Program-made: the position numbers and the translations under genes
Notes under the pieces: model-generated
Told to the model about the DNA's origin: nothing
Database searches by the model: none
What the model saw: the letters and a program-made list of their open reading frames with translations, nothing else
Shown here: positions 1 through 10,130 of the stretch, one piece after another
How the letters are laid out: each line of letters begins with the position of its first letter
How positions within the stretch are numbered: the first letter of the stretch is position 1
Source of the DNA: CBDDLD01 sp965230605
GTDB lineage: Bacteria; Bacteroidota; Bacteroidia; Flavobacteriales; Flavobacteriaceae
NCBI GenBank assembly: GCA_965230605.1
Contig: CBDDLD010000004.1
Coordinates: forward strand, 1,674,001-1,738,000
Reading direction: 5' to 3'
DNA length: 64,000 bases

Positions 1-3000
1 TTAAAGGGTGATATTGTATTAATTGGTAACAACATCCTAGGACCAAATAATGATCCGTTCAATGATGGAACAGTGTATAATCATAATGTTGATATGCGTT
101 ATATCGATATCGATGGTGATCCTACGACCTTTAGTTCGTCTAGTGCCGACTTAGAGATTCCAAATCCAAACTGTTACAGAATTATTTATGCAGGGCTTTA
201 CTGGGGAGCCGTAAACCCGGGTAGCGAACCAATAAATCAAGTAAGGTTTAGAGGACCTGTTGGTGGTTATAATGATATTACAGGTACTATAATTTTTGAT
301 GCCAATGGCAATACAGTTGATGGTGGAGATAGTTTTTCATATGCTTGTTTTGCTGATGTTACAGATATTGTTACAAGTTTTGGATCTGGTGTAGATTTAG
401 GAACATATACTGTTGCTAATGTCTCTTCTGGTGAAGGTGAAACAGCCACTTTTGATCCATATAACGGCACAGGACAATCTGCAGGTTGGTCACTTTTCAT
501 AGTCTATGAAGATCCAACCCTTCCGGGTAAATCTATTACCAGTTTTGATGGTTTTAGTGCCATAAGTGTTCCCGGTAATAATCCGGCTTTAGATATTCCT
601 GTTGATGGATTTAGAACTGTACCTGCACCAGCACCGGTAAGAGCAAACTTTGCTTTTGCAACACTTGAAGGTGACAGCCCAATTTTAGGTGATCGTTTAC
701 GATTAAATGGGATTAGTTTATCTACAACGGATAGACCGGTAGGTAATTTCTTTAATAGCTCGGTAACACAACTTGATGCGACACCTGTTGATAACAGGGT
801 CCCAAATAGCACAAATACACTTGGTTTCGATACAGGTACCATAGCCATTCCAAACCCTGGTAATGCTGTTATTGCCAATGATGCTACATCGGGCACCATA
901 CGATTAGAAACAAGTGGAGATACCTACTTCCCTTACTTCTTTGCTTTTGCTGTTGAAATCATTGAACCCAACATTGTCCTTACCAAAACTGTAGAAGACG
1001 ATGCCGGAAATGATATAGGTGGCCAATTGGTAGACCTTGGGGCGTCACTAAATTATGTCATAGGCTTTCAAAACACAGGAAATGACAATGCCACTAATTT
1101 TCAAATTAGAGATATTCTCCCAATCAATATTATATATAACCATCCGGATGATCTTGTGTTACCACCTGGTGTAACTGTTGCTAGTTACAATCCGGTAACA
1201 CGAGAGTTGATTTTCGACATTGACAACTCTTTGGTTGAAGAGAACGATCCGGTTTATGAAATTCGGATTGAAGTACAAGTGGTAGACACCTGTGGTGATC
1301 TTGCAGATGCCTGTTCGAATATTATCAACAATCAAGCTTTTGCTACTTATAATGGATTCTATAACCCAACATTCCAAATTACTGATGACCCAAGTATTAA
1401 TAGTAATACGGGATGTTTATTAACGCCACAAGCGACAAACTTTTTAGCAGACTTGGATTGTGAGTTCGTTGAAGAGATTGTATTGTGTGGGGATAGTGTA
1501 GAATTAACAGCCGCTGATGGATACGACTCCTACACTTGGTCTACAAGCCCGACTGGAACACCTGTTATAGGAAATACACAAACGATTACCGTAACTAATA
1601 CAGGCACTTATTATTCATTCAACAATGCTATTGCACCATGTCAGTCTATAGAACAGCAATATGTTGTCGAACTTTTTGGAGGTACTATTGAGAATCCAGT
1701 AATACCATATGCAGATGAGGTGGTCACCTGTCCTAACGATGGTAAGTTATTGCCTAATATCTTTTTATGTGGAGCTAATGACACAAGATTCATTGAAACC
1801 AATATCACTGGTGTACAATCGATTATATGGGAACAATTGGATGAATCTAGTTGTCCGGCAGTTTCTGATCCAGATTGTGCGAACGAGGATGACACCTGTA
1901 CATGGAATCAAGTGGGTACAGGTCCAGATTTTCTAGTAAATACATCAGGTCAATTCCGATTAACAATAAACTATGAAGGAGGTTGTTTTGTACAGTTCTA
2001 TTTCAATGTTTACCAAAATGTATTAAATGCTTCGGTAATAGCTACAGACATCATTTGTACAACACCAGGAAGCATTACTGTTATAGATGTACCTTCTGGT
2101 TATGAGTATAGCTTAGATGGTACTAACTACCAAACAAGTAATGTGTTTACAGTAAATACACCGGGGACATATACGGTATATATCAGACAAGTTGGTGTAC
2201 CAACCAATCCTTGTGTGTTTACAGTTCCCGATGTCTTAATCAGGGATCGTGACTTTAGTGTTTCAACAACTGTTTTACAACCTTTATGTTTTGGTGATAA
2301 AGGAAGTATACAATTGGCTGCAAATGATGTGGACCCTCAATACACGTTTACTATAGAAGAAAACGGTACTTTGGTAAATACAGTTGGACCTGTTGTAGAA
2401 AACACACATACATTCGAAAACCTTAATCCGGGAACCTACACGGTAACTGTCGAGACTGAAAATGGATGTTTTCATACAGAGGATGTTACAATAGTTGAGC
2501 CTCCATTGTTGACCGTAACAGCAGCAATAACTGCACCATTAACATGTAATGACGGTGAGATTACCGTATATGCTGAAGGTGGAACGCCTCCTTATTTCTA
2601 CTTTATCAACAGTACTACAGATTTCCAAACTGTACCTGTGATTGTAGTAACAGCTCCAGACACTTATAATATTACAGTAGTAGATGCTAATAACTGTACC
2701 GCAGAAACTACGATATCTATTGATGCTACCCCGGGACCAGAATTTACAGTAAACACTACAGATATCTTATGTGGTGGCACTGGAGATACCGGAACCATAA
2801 GCATTGATGTAACTAATGCCAACGGAAGTAGTATAATGTACAGTATTGATGGTGGTGCTACGTTTGTTAGTTCATCAGTATTTACAGGATTAGTAGCCGG
2901 AGATTATGATGTGGTTTTAGAATATACTTTAGGGAATTCAGTATGTACAACTGATCCACAAACCGTTACTATCATTGAAAATACAGCAGTTTCCGGAACA

Positions 3001-6000
3001 GCAGAACTTACTGCAAATTATACTTGTGCCGGTGATGGAACTATTACAATAACAGGTGTTACAGGAGGTAATCCTCCATATGAGTATAGTATTGATGGTA
3101 CTAACTTTCAGGCTAGTAATGTATTTACAGGCTTAACACAAGGCACATATACTATCACTATACGAGATGATAATGATTGTACATCTATCACTAATGATAT
3201 TACTATAGATGCATTAGACCCACCAACAGACATGGATTTCTCTAATTCACCTATAACATGTCCTACAAACACCAGTGATATTACTATTACAAGTGTCACA
3301 GGAGGTACAGGAACTTTAGAATATCAAATTATTGCGCCTACAACTGCTGCAACACCATACCAAACCTCGAATGTATTTACAGGTTTATCACCAGATACCT
3401 ATACCTTTCAGGTACGAGATGAAAATGATTGTACCTATATTGAATCTTATACTATAGATCCAATCCCAGAGCCAACAGTTAATGTGGTATTAACGGAAGG
3501 TTTAGATTGTACAGTAACTCCGGATGCAGAAATTACAGGAACAATCACAGGTACTGCACCTTATACTTATGCGGTATCTATAGATGGAGCTGCGTACACA
3601 GCATTAGGAGCTACGTCAGCTACATTTACTTACAATACGTCTGTAGCAGGTACATATCAATTTGAGATTACAGATGCCAACGGTTGTATTGCTGAATCGT
3701 CTATAATTACAGTAAATCCAATAACACCCCCAGCTTTAAGTGCTATTGTACAAAGTGAACCTATTCTTTGTCATGGTGATGCTAACGGTGCTATTGATAT
3801 TACTATAGATACCACAGTGGGAACACCACCATTTACAATAAATGTGAATAATGATACAACTGGAACAAACTACGGTACTCAAACCTCTGGTTTACCTGCC
3901 GGAACTTATACCGTTAGCATTACGGATGCAAATTCGTGTTCTACAAGTGAAACTGTGGTTATAAATGAGCCTGACCCAATTATTGTTGCACATAGTTCTG
4001 TAGACATTACTTGTGGTCCCGGCGGTGTATCACAAGGATCTGTGATTGTGGATTCAGTTACTGGAGGTACAGCACCTTATAATTATTTTGTAACAGGAAC
4101 TAATGGTTATAACAATTCAGAGCTTAATGCCACAGGATCGACATCTGTAAGTTTTGATGTTGTGGATTTCGGGCTTTATGAAATCAATGTTGTAGATGCT
4201 AATGGTTGTTCTGTATTGGTTCAAGATGTGTTAGTAGCCTCACCTCCTACCGATTTAGATATTAATGTGACTGCAACTGTAGATTGTAGTACCGGTGGCG
4301 AAGCTGTAGTAAGTATAGGAACAACTCTTGTAAGTTCTGGTCCTTTCTTCTTCAGTATTTACCAAGGACCTATTTCAGTATATCCAAATCCACCAGGATC
4401 ATGGATCCCTGAAGACTCACCTGGAAGTCAGTCTGCTACATTTACAGGTTTAACGCCTGGAGTAACATATACATTCATTGTTTATGATCAATCGACGAAT
4501 TGTAGCTACTACGAACCGGCGACGACGCCTATTCCAACAAATTCAACATTGACGGCTACAGCAGTTAGCGCTAATAATATTACGTGTACAGGCAGTGATG
4601 ACGGTAATGTATCATTTACAATTAATAGTGTTTACGGATCGGCTGTTGATGTTACTTATGAAATATTTGACGCTCTATCTTTAATTTCTACCGGTATATC
4701 CGGTACAGGAACTGTTAATGCCAACGGGACTTTAACTGTAACTGATTTAGGTCCATTACCTTTTGGGAACTATTATGTGTCTATTAGTGAGACTTCTGGT
4801 CCAAACGCTGGTTGTGGTATTGTTACTGCACCGTTTAACATTACAGAATCTGCAATTCTTCTAGATTTATCAGTTTCTGTAGATCAGAATGCAAATTGTA
4901 ATCCAAATTCTGGACAGATAAGTGCTATTGCACAAAACGGTACACCGCCATATCAATACCAATTGACAACAACAGCTACTGCCCCGCTTCCAACTGATGC
5001 AGGATGGGCTTCAACAAGCACATTTAACGTAGATGCAGGTAGTTATTATATTCATGTATTGGATGCATATGGTTGTATCATCACTAGTTCAGAAACTATT
5101 GTTGACTTAGATAGTGAGCCAATTATTTCTGCTATAGTCGATAATCCTTGTACATTAACTGATGGTGATTATGAGATTACTGTGAGTTTAGACACACCGG
5201 GAATTCCACCATACAGCTATAGCATAGACGGAGGTGCATTCCAAACACAAACAGCACCATTTACTATTTCAAATTTGTTTGCTGGCACACATACTATTGA
5301 GATACAAGACGCTAATGGTTGTGGAAACTTGATATCTGTTGATATCGATGGCCCAATCGATTTAACACCAGATGTTACTGCTTTACCTTCATGTAATAAT
5401 GATGATGGTGAAATTACAGTGACCGGAGCTGGTGGTTCAGGATCCTACACATACACTATTGCACCAAACCCGGCTTCTATTAGTTTAAGTGGGAATGTAT
5501 TTTCTGGTGTGCCTTCGGGAGTGTATACCGTAACCATAACAGATGCCATTTTAGCTTGTACTTCAGAAACTACAATTTCTGTACCTGAAGCCATTACTCC
5601 GGTATTTACGTTAAGCTCAACGTCTGTAACTTGTTTTGGTGATAATTCTGGAGCTTTCGAAATAAATATCACTAATTATACAGGAGCCTATACGTATGAA
5701 GTATTTGATAACTTAGGAGCTTCAGTTCTAGGGCCTGTTAATGCTAATACATCAACTAACCCATTAACAGTAACCGGAATGCAAGCTGGAACCTATTCTG
5801 TTGTCATTATTGAAAGTGATTTCCCATTCTGTTCAGACACAGGAACGATTGTGATATCATCACCTAGTGAAGCCTTAACACTTGTGCTTTCGGAAACTTC
5901 TAATGTCACATGTAATAATAACGTCGGAACCATTACAGCTGTCGCTGATGGTGGTTGGGGTGGCTATCAATATGAATTAACTGGAGATGCTACTGTTCCT

Positions 6001-8106
6001 TATTCGTCGAATAATACATTTACAGACTTAGCTGCCGGTACGTATACTGTAAATGTTATTGATAGTGAAGGTTGTGTAGTTTCAGAAACCATTACACTGG
6101 ATGAACCAGAACCAATAACTGCAACATTCACACCAAGTACAACAACGTTATCTTGTTTTGGAGACCAAAATGCTAGTATTACAGTAAATACAGTTGCGGG
6201 AGGACAAGGAAGTAACTACACCTATACGCTTAATATGACTGCTCCGGTAGTAAGTTCATCTGGACCACAGACATCTAATGTTTTTACAGACTTAGGCGCA
6301 GGAACATATACGATTACCATCACTGATGGTTTTGATTGTGAAATGACCTCGTTAGATATTGTAATCGGTGAACCTACTCCTTTGGATGTCGATTTGGTAG
6401 TCGATACAACACAAACTTGTTTAACACAGTCGGCATTAACGCTAAGTGCATCAGGTGGTACTGGTCCATACGAGTATAGCAACAACAGTAACTTTACTAC
6501 AATACTTGGAAGTTTTGCTACATCAACAACCTTTCCGGTTGCTGAAGGTACGTATACTTACTATGTGAGAGATGTCAACGGATGTATATCTAATATTTCT
6601 AATGAGATTACTATAGATCCGCTACCAGAATTAACTATTAACCTGCAATCGTCTAATCCAACAATAAACTGTACTGGCGATAACAATGGTGCAATTTTAG
6701 CTACTGCTGAAGGTGGTTTAGGAGACTATGTATATACACTTCAGGATGGCAATGGTAACACTATTACAGCGACACAGAATACCCCAGGTTACTTTACTGA
6801 GCTTGTTGCTGGTGATTATATTGTTATGGTTGAAAGTGGAGATTGTAATACAACGACAGCCCCTATAACTATTACAGAACCGTTAACACAACTGGATGCT
6901 ACTATTGCAGTGAACGACGTTACCTGTGCCGGAAATGAAGATGGCCGTGTAGAAATTACGGCTAATGGAGGAACAGGAATCATTAAATATGCCATTTCAC
7001 CACAATTAGATCAGTTCTTTGAAACTAACATTTTTGAAGATTTAGCACCTGGTGATTATACAATTATTGTACAGGATGAACTTGGGTGTTATTTGACATT
7101 TGACTTCACTATTAACGATCCGGAACTTGTTGTATTAACTATAGTTCCAGATTCTTTATTCCCTGAAACTTGTGAGGGTGACGCTGATGGTGAATTCAGT
7201 ATTGATATCTCTGGAGGTACTTTACCATACAGTGTGAGCTTAGATAACTATGATGGACCGTATACTGTTGGTGGTCCAACCCAAACGATATTTGACTTTA
7301 CCAATCTAGGAGGAGGCGATCATATCGTATATGTAAGAGATGCTGAAGGTTGTGAGTCGGTATGGAATATTACCTTCCCAGAATCTGTAAGCATCAATCC
7401 TGAAGTAATTATTGAAGCTACTTGTGATAATAACTTACCTAGCAATACAGTAACTGTTACTGTAGATGAAGAAAGTGTTGATTTAGCAGATCTAGATTAT
7501 TCATTAGATGGTGGTCCTTACCAAATGAGCAATGTATTCACAGATGTACCTGTTGGTATCGATCATTATATCAGTGTAAGACATACTAATGGTTGTGTAC
7601 AGACTACGGAGTTCTTCGACATTGAAGGGTTTGATCCGGTGACCTTATCACTTACAGAAGGCGAGCTTAATGAAATTGTAGCTAATGCTGGTGGTGGTAC
7701 CGGTGTTTATGAATTTACATTGAATGGTGAGGATTATGGAGACACCAATACATTTATTATTACAGAATCCGGAATATATACTGTTATTGTAACTGACACT
7801 AATGGCTGTACCGCTGAAGCTCAGATAGAATTAGAATTTGTAGACATCTGTATTCCAAATTGGTTTACACCAAACGGTGATGGACAGTTTGATACATGGG
7901 CACCCGGATGTACAGAGAATTACCCAAATCTTACCTTCGATATTTTCGACCGCTATGGCCGTAAAGTGGCCACCTATCGTGTTGGTGAAGTTTGGGACGG
8001 AAGATATAACGGCCACGAACTACCTACCGGAGATTATTGGTTTGTAGTTAAAACTAATGATACGATAGACAGAGAGTTTGTTGGACATTTTACACTATAC
8101 AGATAA
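1..8106 (+). CDS. Giant T9SS type B cargo protein with SprB-type repeats (5' end missing)
   Basis: The frame is open from base 1, so the N-terminus and signal peptide lie outside the window; at least 2701 codons are present. An N-terminal secreted region is followed by a DUF11-like domain (starting near LTKTVEDDAG, about 1000-1400). About 22 tandem beta-sandwich repeats of roughly 70-90 residues follow, each with a Cys near the start, a GG..PYxYS core, a GTYTVTVxDxNGC motif and a closing ITIxxPxP. This is the SprB repeat pattern. The last 85 residues (IPNWFTPNGDGQFDTW to the end) are the gliding-motility-associated type B C-terminal domain, which directs T9SS export. The product is most likely a cell-surface adhesin. 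The PorP/SprF gene 25 bases downstream fits the usual pairing of type B cargo with an SprF-like protein. The identity as SprB itself is not established. Confidence 0.93.
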   Translation, partial: LKGDIVLIGNNILGPNNDPFNDGTVYNHNVDMRYIDIDGDPTTFSSSSADLEIPNPNCYRIIYAGLYWGAVNPGSEPINQVRFRGPVGGYNDITGTIIFDANGNTVDGGDSFSYACFADVTDIVTSFGSGVDLGTYTVANVSSGEGETATFDPYNGTGQSAGWSLFIVYEDPTLPGKSITSFDGFSAISVPGNNPALDIPVDGFRTVPAPAPVRANFAFATLEGDSPILGDRLRLNGISLSTTDRPVGNFFNSSVTQLDATPVDNRVPNSTNTLGFDTGTIAIPNPGNAVIANDATSGTIRLETSGDTYFPYFFAFAVEIIEPNIVLTKTVEDDAGNDIGGQLVDLGASLNYVIGFQNTGNDNATNFQIRDILPINIIYNHPDDLVLPPGVTVASYNPVTRELIFDIDNSLVEENDPVYEIRIEVQVVDTCGDLADACSNIINNQAFATYNGFYNPTFQITDDPSINSNTGCLLTPQATNFLADLDCEFVEEIVLCGDSVELTAADGYDSYTWSTSPTGTPVIGNTQTITVTNTGTYYSFNNAIAPCQSIEQQYVVELFGGTIENPVIPYADEVVTCPNDGKLLPNIFLCGANDTRFIETNITGVQSIIWEQLDESSCPAVSDPDCANEDDTCTWNQVGTGPDFLVNTSGQFRLTINYEGGCFVQFYFNVYQNVLNASVIATDIICTTPGSITVIDVPSGYEYSLDGTNYQTSNVFTVNTPGTYTVYIRQVGVPTNPCVFTVPDVLIRDRDFSVSTTVLQPLCFGDKGSIQLAANDVDPQYTFTIEENGTLVNTVGPVVENTHTFENLNPGTYTVTVETENGCFHTEDVTIVEPPLLTVTAAITAPLTCNDGEITVYAEGGTPPYFYFINSTTDFQTVPVIVVTAPDTYNITVVDANNCTAETTISIDATPGPEFTVNTTDILCGGTGDTGTISIDVTNANGSSIMYSIDGGATFVSSSVFTGLVAGDYDVVLEYTLGNSVCTTDPQTVTIIENTAVSGTAELTANYTCAGDGTITITGVTGGNPPYEYSIDGTNFQASNVFTGLTQGTYTITIRDDNDCTSITNDITIDALDPPTDMDFSNSPITCPTNTSDITITSVTGGTGTLEYQIIAPTTAATPYQTSNVFTGLSPDTYTFQVRDENDCTYIESYTIDPIPEPTVNVVLTEGLDCTVTPDAEITGTITGTAPYTYAVSIDGAAYTALGATSATFTYNTSVAGTYQFEITDANGCIAESSIITVNPITPPALSAIVQSEPILCHGDANGAIDITIDTTVGTPPFTINVNNDTTGTNYGTQTSGLPAGTYTVSITDANSCSTSETVVINEPDPIIVAHSSVDITCGPGGVSQGSVIVDSVTGGTAPYNYFVTGTNGYNNSELNATGSTSVSFDVVDFGLYEINVVDANGCSVLVQDVLVASPPTDLDINVTATVDCSTGGEAVVSIGTTLVSSGPFFFSIYQGPISVYPNPPGSWIPEDSPGSQSATFTGLTPGVTYTFIVYDQSTNCSYYEPATTPIPTNSTLTATAVSANNITCTGSDDGNVSFTINSVYGSAVDVTYEIFDALSLISTGISGTGTVNANGTLTVTDLGPLPFGNYYVSISETSGPNAGCGIVTAPFNITESAILLDLSVSVDQNANCNPNSGQISAIAQNGTPPYQYQLTTTATAPLPTDAGWASTSTFNVDAGSYYIHVLDAYGCIITSSETIVDLDSEPIISAIVDNPCTLTDGDYEITVSLDTPGIPPYSYSIDGGAFQTQTAPFTISNLFAGTHTIEIQDANGCGNLISVDIDGPIDLTPDVTALPSCNNDDGEITVTGAGGSGSYTYTIAPNPASISLSGNVFSGVPSGVYTVTITDAILACTSETTISVPEAITPVFTLSSTSVTCFGDNSGAFEINITNYTGAYTYEVFDNLGASVLGPVNANTSTNPLTVTGMQAGTYSVVIIESDFPFCSDTGTIVISSPSEALTLVLSETSNVTCNNNVGTITAVADGGWGGYQYELTGDATVPYSSNNTFTDLAAGTYTVNVIDSEGCVVSETITLDEPEPITATFTPSTTTLSCFGDQNASITVNTVAGGQGSNYTYTLNMTAPVVSSSGPQTSNVFTDLGAGTYTITITDGFDCEMTSLDIVIGEPTPLDVDLVVDTTQTCLTQSALTLSASGGTGPYEYSNNSNFTTILGSFATSTTFPVAEGTYTYYVRDVNGCISNISNEITIDPLPELTINLQSSNPTINCTGDNNGAILATAEGGLGDYVYTLQDGNGNTITATQNTPGYFTELVAGDYIVMVESGDCNTTTAPITITEPLTQLDATIAVNDVTCAGNEDGRVEITANGGTGIIKYAISPQLDQFFETNIFEDLAPGDYTIIVQDELGCYLTFDFTINDPELVVLTIVPDSLFPETCEGDADGEFSIDISGGTLPYSVSLDNYDGPYTVGGPTQTIFDFTNLGGGDHIVYVRDAEGCESVWNITFPESVSINPEVIIEATCDNNLPSNTVTVTVDEESVDLADLDYSLDGGPYQMSNVFTDVPVGIDHYISVRHTNGCVQTTEFFDIEGFDPVTLSLTEGELNEIVANAGGGTGVYEFTLNGEDYGDTNTFIITESGIYTVIVTDTNGCTAEAQIELEFVDICIPNWFTPNGDGQFDTWAPGCTENYPNLTFDIFDRYGRKVATYRVGEVWDGRYNGHELPTGDYWFVVKTNDTIDREFVGHFTLYR

Positions 8107-8131
8107 GTTGTATAGATGAACTAAACCTACT

Positions 8132-9124
8132 ATGATGAGAAGAATTTTACCATACCTATTATTTGTCACTGTAACTTTCAGTTATGGACAAGAGTTGAAT
8201 TTACCGGTTTGGACGCAATATTTAGCTGATAATGATTTTGTAGTATCCCCTACCTATGCCGGTATTGGAGATAACTTAAAAATTAGAGCCAATGGATTAA
8301 CCCAATGGGTTGGTATAAAAAATGCGCCCGATAACCAGTCCTTATATGCTGATTTCAGAATCTCTAACCGTTCTGGAGTAGGAATTTCAGCCTATAATGA
8401 TAAGAATGGTAATACCCGACAAAAAGGTGCTAAATTCTCATTTGCCCATCATTTAATTTTAGATTATAAATCTGAACAATATCTATCGCTGGGAATTTCA
8501 TATAACATCAACAGTTTTAGAATTGATATTGAAAACTTTAATACCACCTATGAAATTCCCATCATAGATCCGGCGGTTACTGATGATCGTTCTGTAAACA
8601 ATAATAATTTTGATGCCGGAATCTTATACCGTTGGAGAAATTTCTACCTAAGCTTTAATGCAAATAATTTGATTTCTAAAGATATTGGCATATTCAGCAC
8701 CGGTATTGAGCCAAGATTATTACTGAACTACCAGTTGTATTCAGGGTATGTGTTCAGTCCTAAAAAGAAAAAGAATATAGAGATAGAGCCGTCAGTGTTC
8801 TTCCAGTTCTTTGATAGTGATAACCGTTCGGCTACAGATCTTAACATTAAGTACAGGAAGTTCAATAGAAATGGTGATTATTATTGGATTGGCGGATCGT
8901 ATCGATTCCTTAATGATCAGTTATTGAAGCCTTTAAACTTAGGTCCAATGGCAGGTATATTAGTAAACAAGTTTTACTTCGCTTACTCTTACCAAATGAC
9001 GATTAATGACCTGTCAGGATTTAATTCCGGTACCCATGTGATTACTGTTGGTCTAAACCTATTACAAAATGCAAGTAACTGTCCATGTACGCGTGGTACA
9101 AGTCAGAGTTATTATAGGTTGTAA
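8132..9124 (+). CDS. PorP/SprF family type IX secretion outer membrane protein
   Basis: The product has 330 residues, an N-terminal Sec signal (LLFVTVTFSYGQ) and the family opening ELNLPVWTQYLADNDFVVSPTYAGIG. This is followed by an alternating aromatic, glycine-rich beta-barrel pattern and the characteristic SGVGISAYND segment. PorP/SprF proteins are outer membrane proteins needed for export or surface attachment of particular type B cargo. This gene starts 25 bases after the giant repeat protein on the same strand, so the two are very likely co-transcribed and functionally paired. The start ATG follows an A-rich stretch; no Shine-Dalgarno is expected in this group. Confidence 0.93.
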   Translation: MMRRILPYLLFVTVTFSYGQELNLPVWTQYLADNDFVVSPTYAGIGDNLKIRANGLTQWVGIKNAPDNQSLYADFRISNRSGVGISAYNDKNGNTRQKGAKFSFAHHLILDYKSEQYLSLGISYNINSFRIDIENFNTTYEIPIIDPAVTDDRSVNNNNFDAGILYRWRNFYLSFNANNLISKDIGIFSTGIEPRLLLNYQLYSGYVFSPKKKKNIEIEPSVFFQFFDSDNRSATDLNIKYRKFNRNGDYYWIGGSYRFLNDQLLKPLNLGPMAGILVNKFYFAYSYQMTINDLSGFNSGTHVITVGLNLLQNASNCPCTRGTSQSYYRL

Positions 9125-9164
9125 CATCTATCCTGACAGATTAAAAATTCTGTAGATTAATTAG

Positions 9165-9172
9165 TAAATTTG
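9165..9172 (+). promoter_or_regulatory. Candidate -7 box of the LamG-like lipoprotein gene
   Basis: TAAATTTG matches the Bacteroidota -7 consensus TAnnTTTG and lies 35 bases before the ATG at 9208. No TTG is found at the expected distance upstream, so support is modest. Confidence 0.35.
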
Positions 9173-9207
9173 ATATCTTAATATCACATACTAATTACTA
9201 ATATATT

Positions 9208-10119
9208 ATGCCTAATAAATCCTTAACAAGACGTATTGCTTTCATATCTATACTTTGTATCACCTCCCTATATTCTTGTAAACAAGAGAAAGAACAAAAA
9301 GAAGAACCTAAGATAGTAGACACTACTAACGCTGACTTGAAAGAAGCACTAACACTGTATGCCTCTTTTGACAAAGGTGTTGATGCTGATTTTTCTCTAG
9401 GTGATGCACGTATGTATACGGTACCTAATAGAAATGCAAGAGATTCTGCAAGGGTAGGCTTACACAAACCGGATATTACAAGACAAGAAGGGAAAGGTAA
9501 ATACGGTTCCGGACTGGTTTTTACAGAACGTAGCCGAGGAAACATCTACTACCCTAGCGAAAAGAACATCGCATACAGTAAAGAGAATTGGAGCGGTGCC
9601 ATTTCGTTTTGGTTACGTTTAGATCCGGCTACAGATTTAGAGCCAGGCTATTGTGATCCTATTCAAATTACCGATGTCAGTTATAACGATGCCGCTATTT
9701 GGGTAGATTTTACTAAAGAAAATCCTCGTGATTTCAGATTGGGCGTTATCGGAGATCGCGATGTATGGAACCCGAACCCGGAAGGACCAGATAATGAAAA
9801 CCCTATATTTAATGCACGTCTTACAGCTGTTAAGAATCCACCTTTTGGTAGTGATACTTGGACGCACATTCTGATCAACTTTTCAGGTTTAAATACGGAT
9901 CAAGGCCAAGCGTCATTATACATGAATGGTGAATTTAAAGGCACACGAAACCCTATTGATACACCTTTTACATGGGACTTGTCAAAATCTAATATTTATT
10001 TGGGTCTTGGTTATATAGGGTTAATGGATGACCTCTCTATTTTCAATAGAAATTTGACAGATAAAGAGATTAAAGCTTTATATGAGTTAAAGAATGGTGT
10101 GCAAACGATTTTAGAATAG
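9208..10119 (+). CDS. LamG/concanavalin-like domain lipoprotein
   Basis: This 303-residue protein begins with a lipoprotein signal (ISILCITSLYSC, Cys at about residue 24) followed by a charged, Lys/Glu-rich linker. The remainder has a jelly-roll pattern: LTLYASFDKGVDADF at the start, WSGAISFWLRLDP, DTWTHILINFSG, ASLYMNGEFKG and YIGLMDDLSIFNRNLTDKEI. These are the hallmarks of a LamG-like concanavalin A fold, which usually binds or presents carbohydrate. It is probably exposed on the outer membrane. It is separated from the T9SS pair by 83 bases and may have its own promoter. The ligand is unknown. Confidence 0.85.
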   Translation: MPNKSLTRRIAFISILCITSLYSCKQEKEQKEEPKIVDTTNADLKEALTLYASFDKGVDADFSLGDARMYTVPNRNARDSARVGLHKPDITRQEGKGKYGSGLVFTERSRGNIYYPSEKNIAYSKENWSGAISFWLRLDPATDLEPGYCDPIQITDVSYNDAAIWVDFTKENPRDFRLGVIGDRDVWNPNPEGPDNENPIFNARLTAVKNPPFGSDTWTHILINFSGLNTDQGQASLYMNGEFKGTRNPIDTPFTWDLSKSNIYLGLGYIGLMDDLSIFNRNLTDKEIKALYELKNGVQTILE

Positions 10120-10130
10120 TCTGCTGCTAC

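Noticed and set aside
504..899. 131-codon open frame on the minus strand inside the giant repeat protein
   Set aside because: It lies opposite a clearly coding frame with strong repeat structure. Its composition is that of an antisense shadow.
1709..1936. 75-codon plus-strand frame inside the giant repeat protein
   Set aside because: It is an out-of-frame reading of the SprB-type protein with no features of its own.
1..8106. Tandem DNA repeats suggesting a CRISPR array or satellite
   Set aside because: The periodicity is at protein level (Ig-like SprB units). The DNA units are diverged and lack constant spacer structure.
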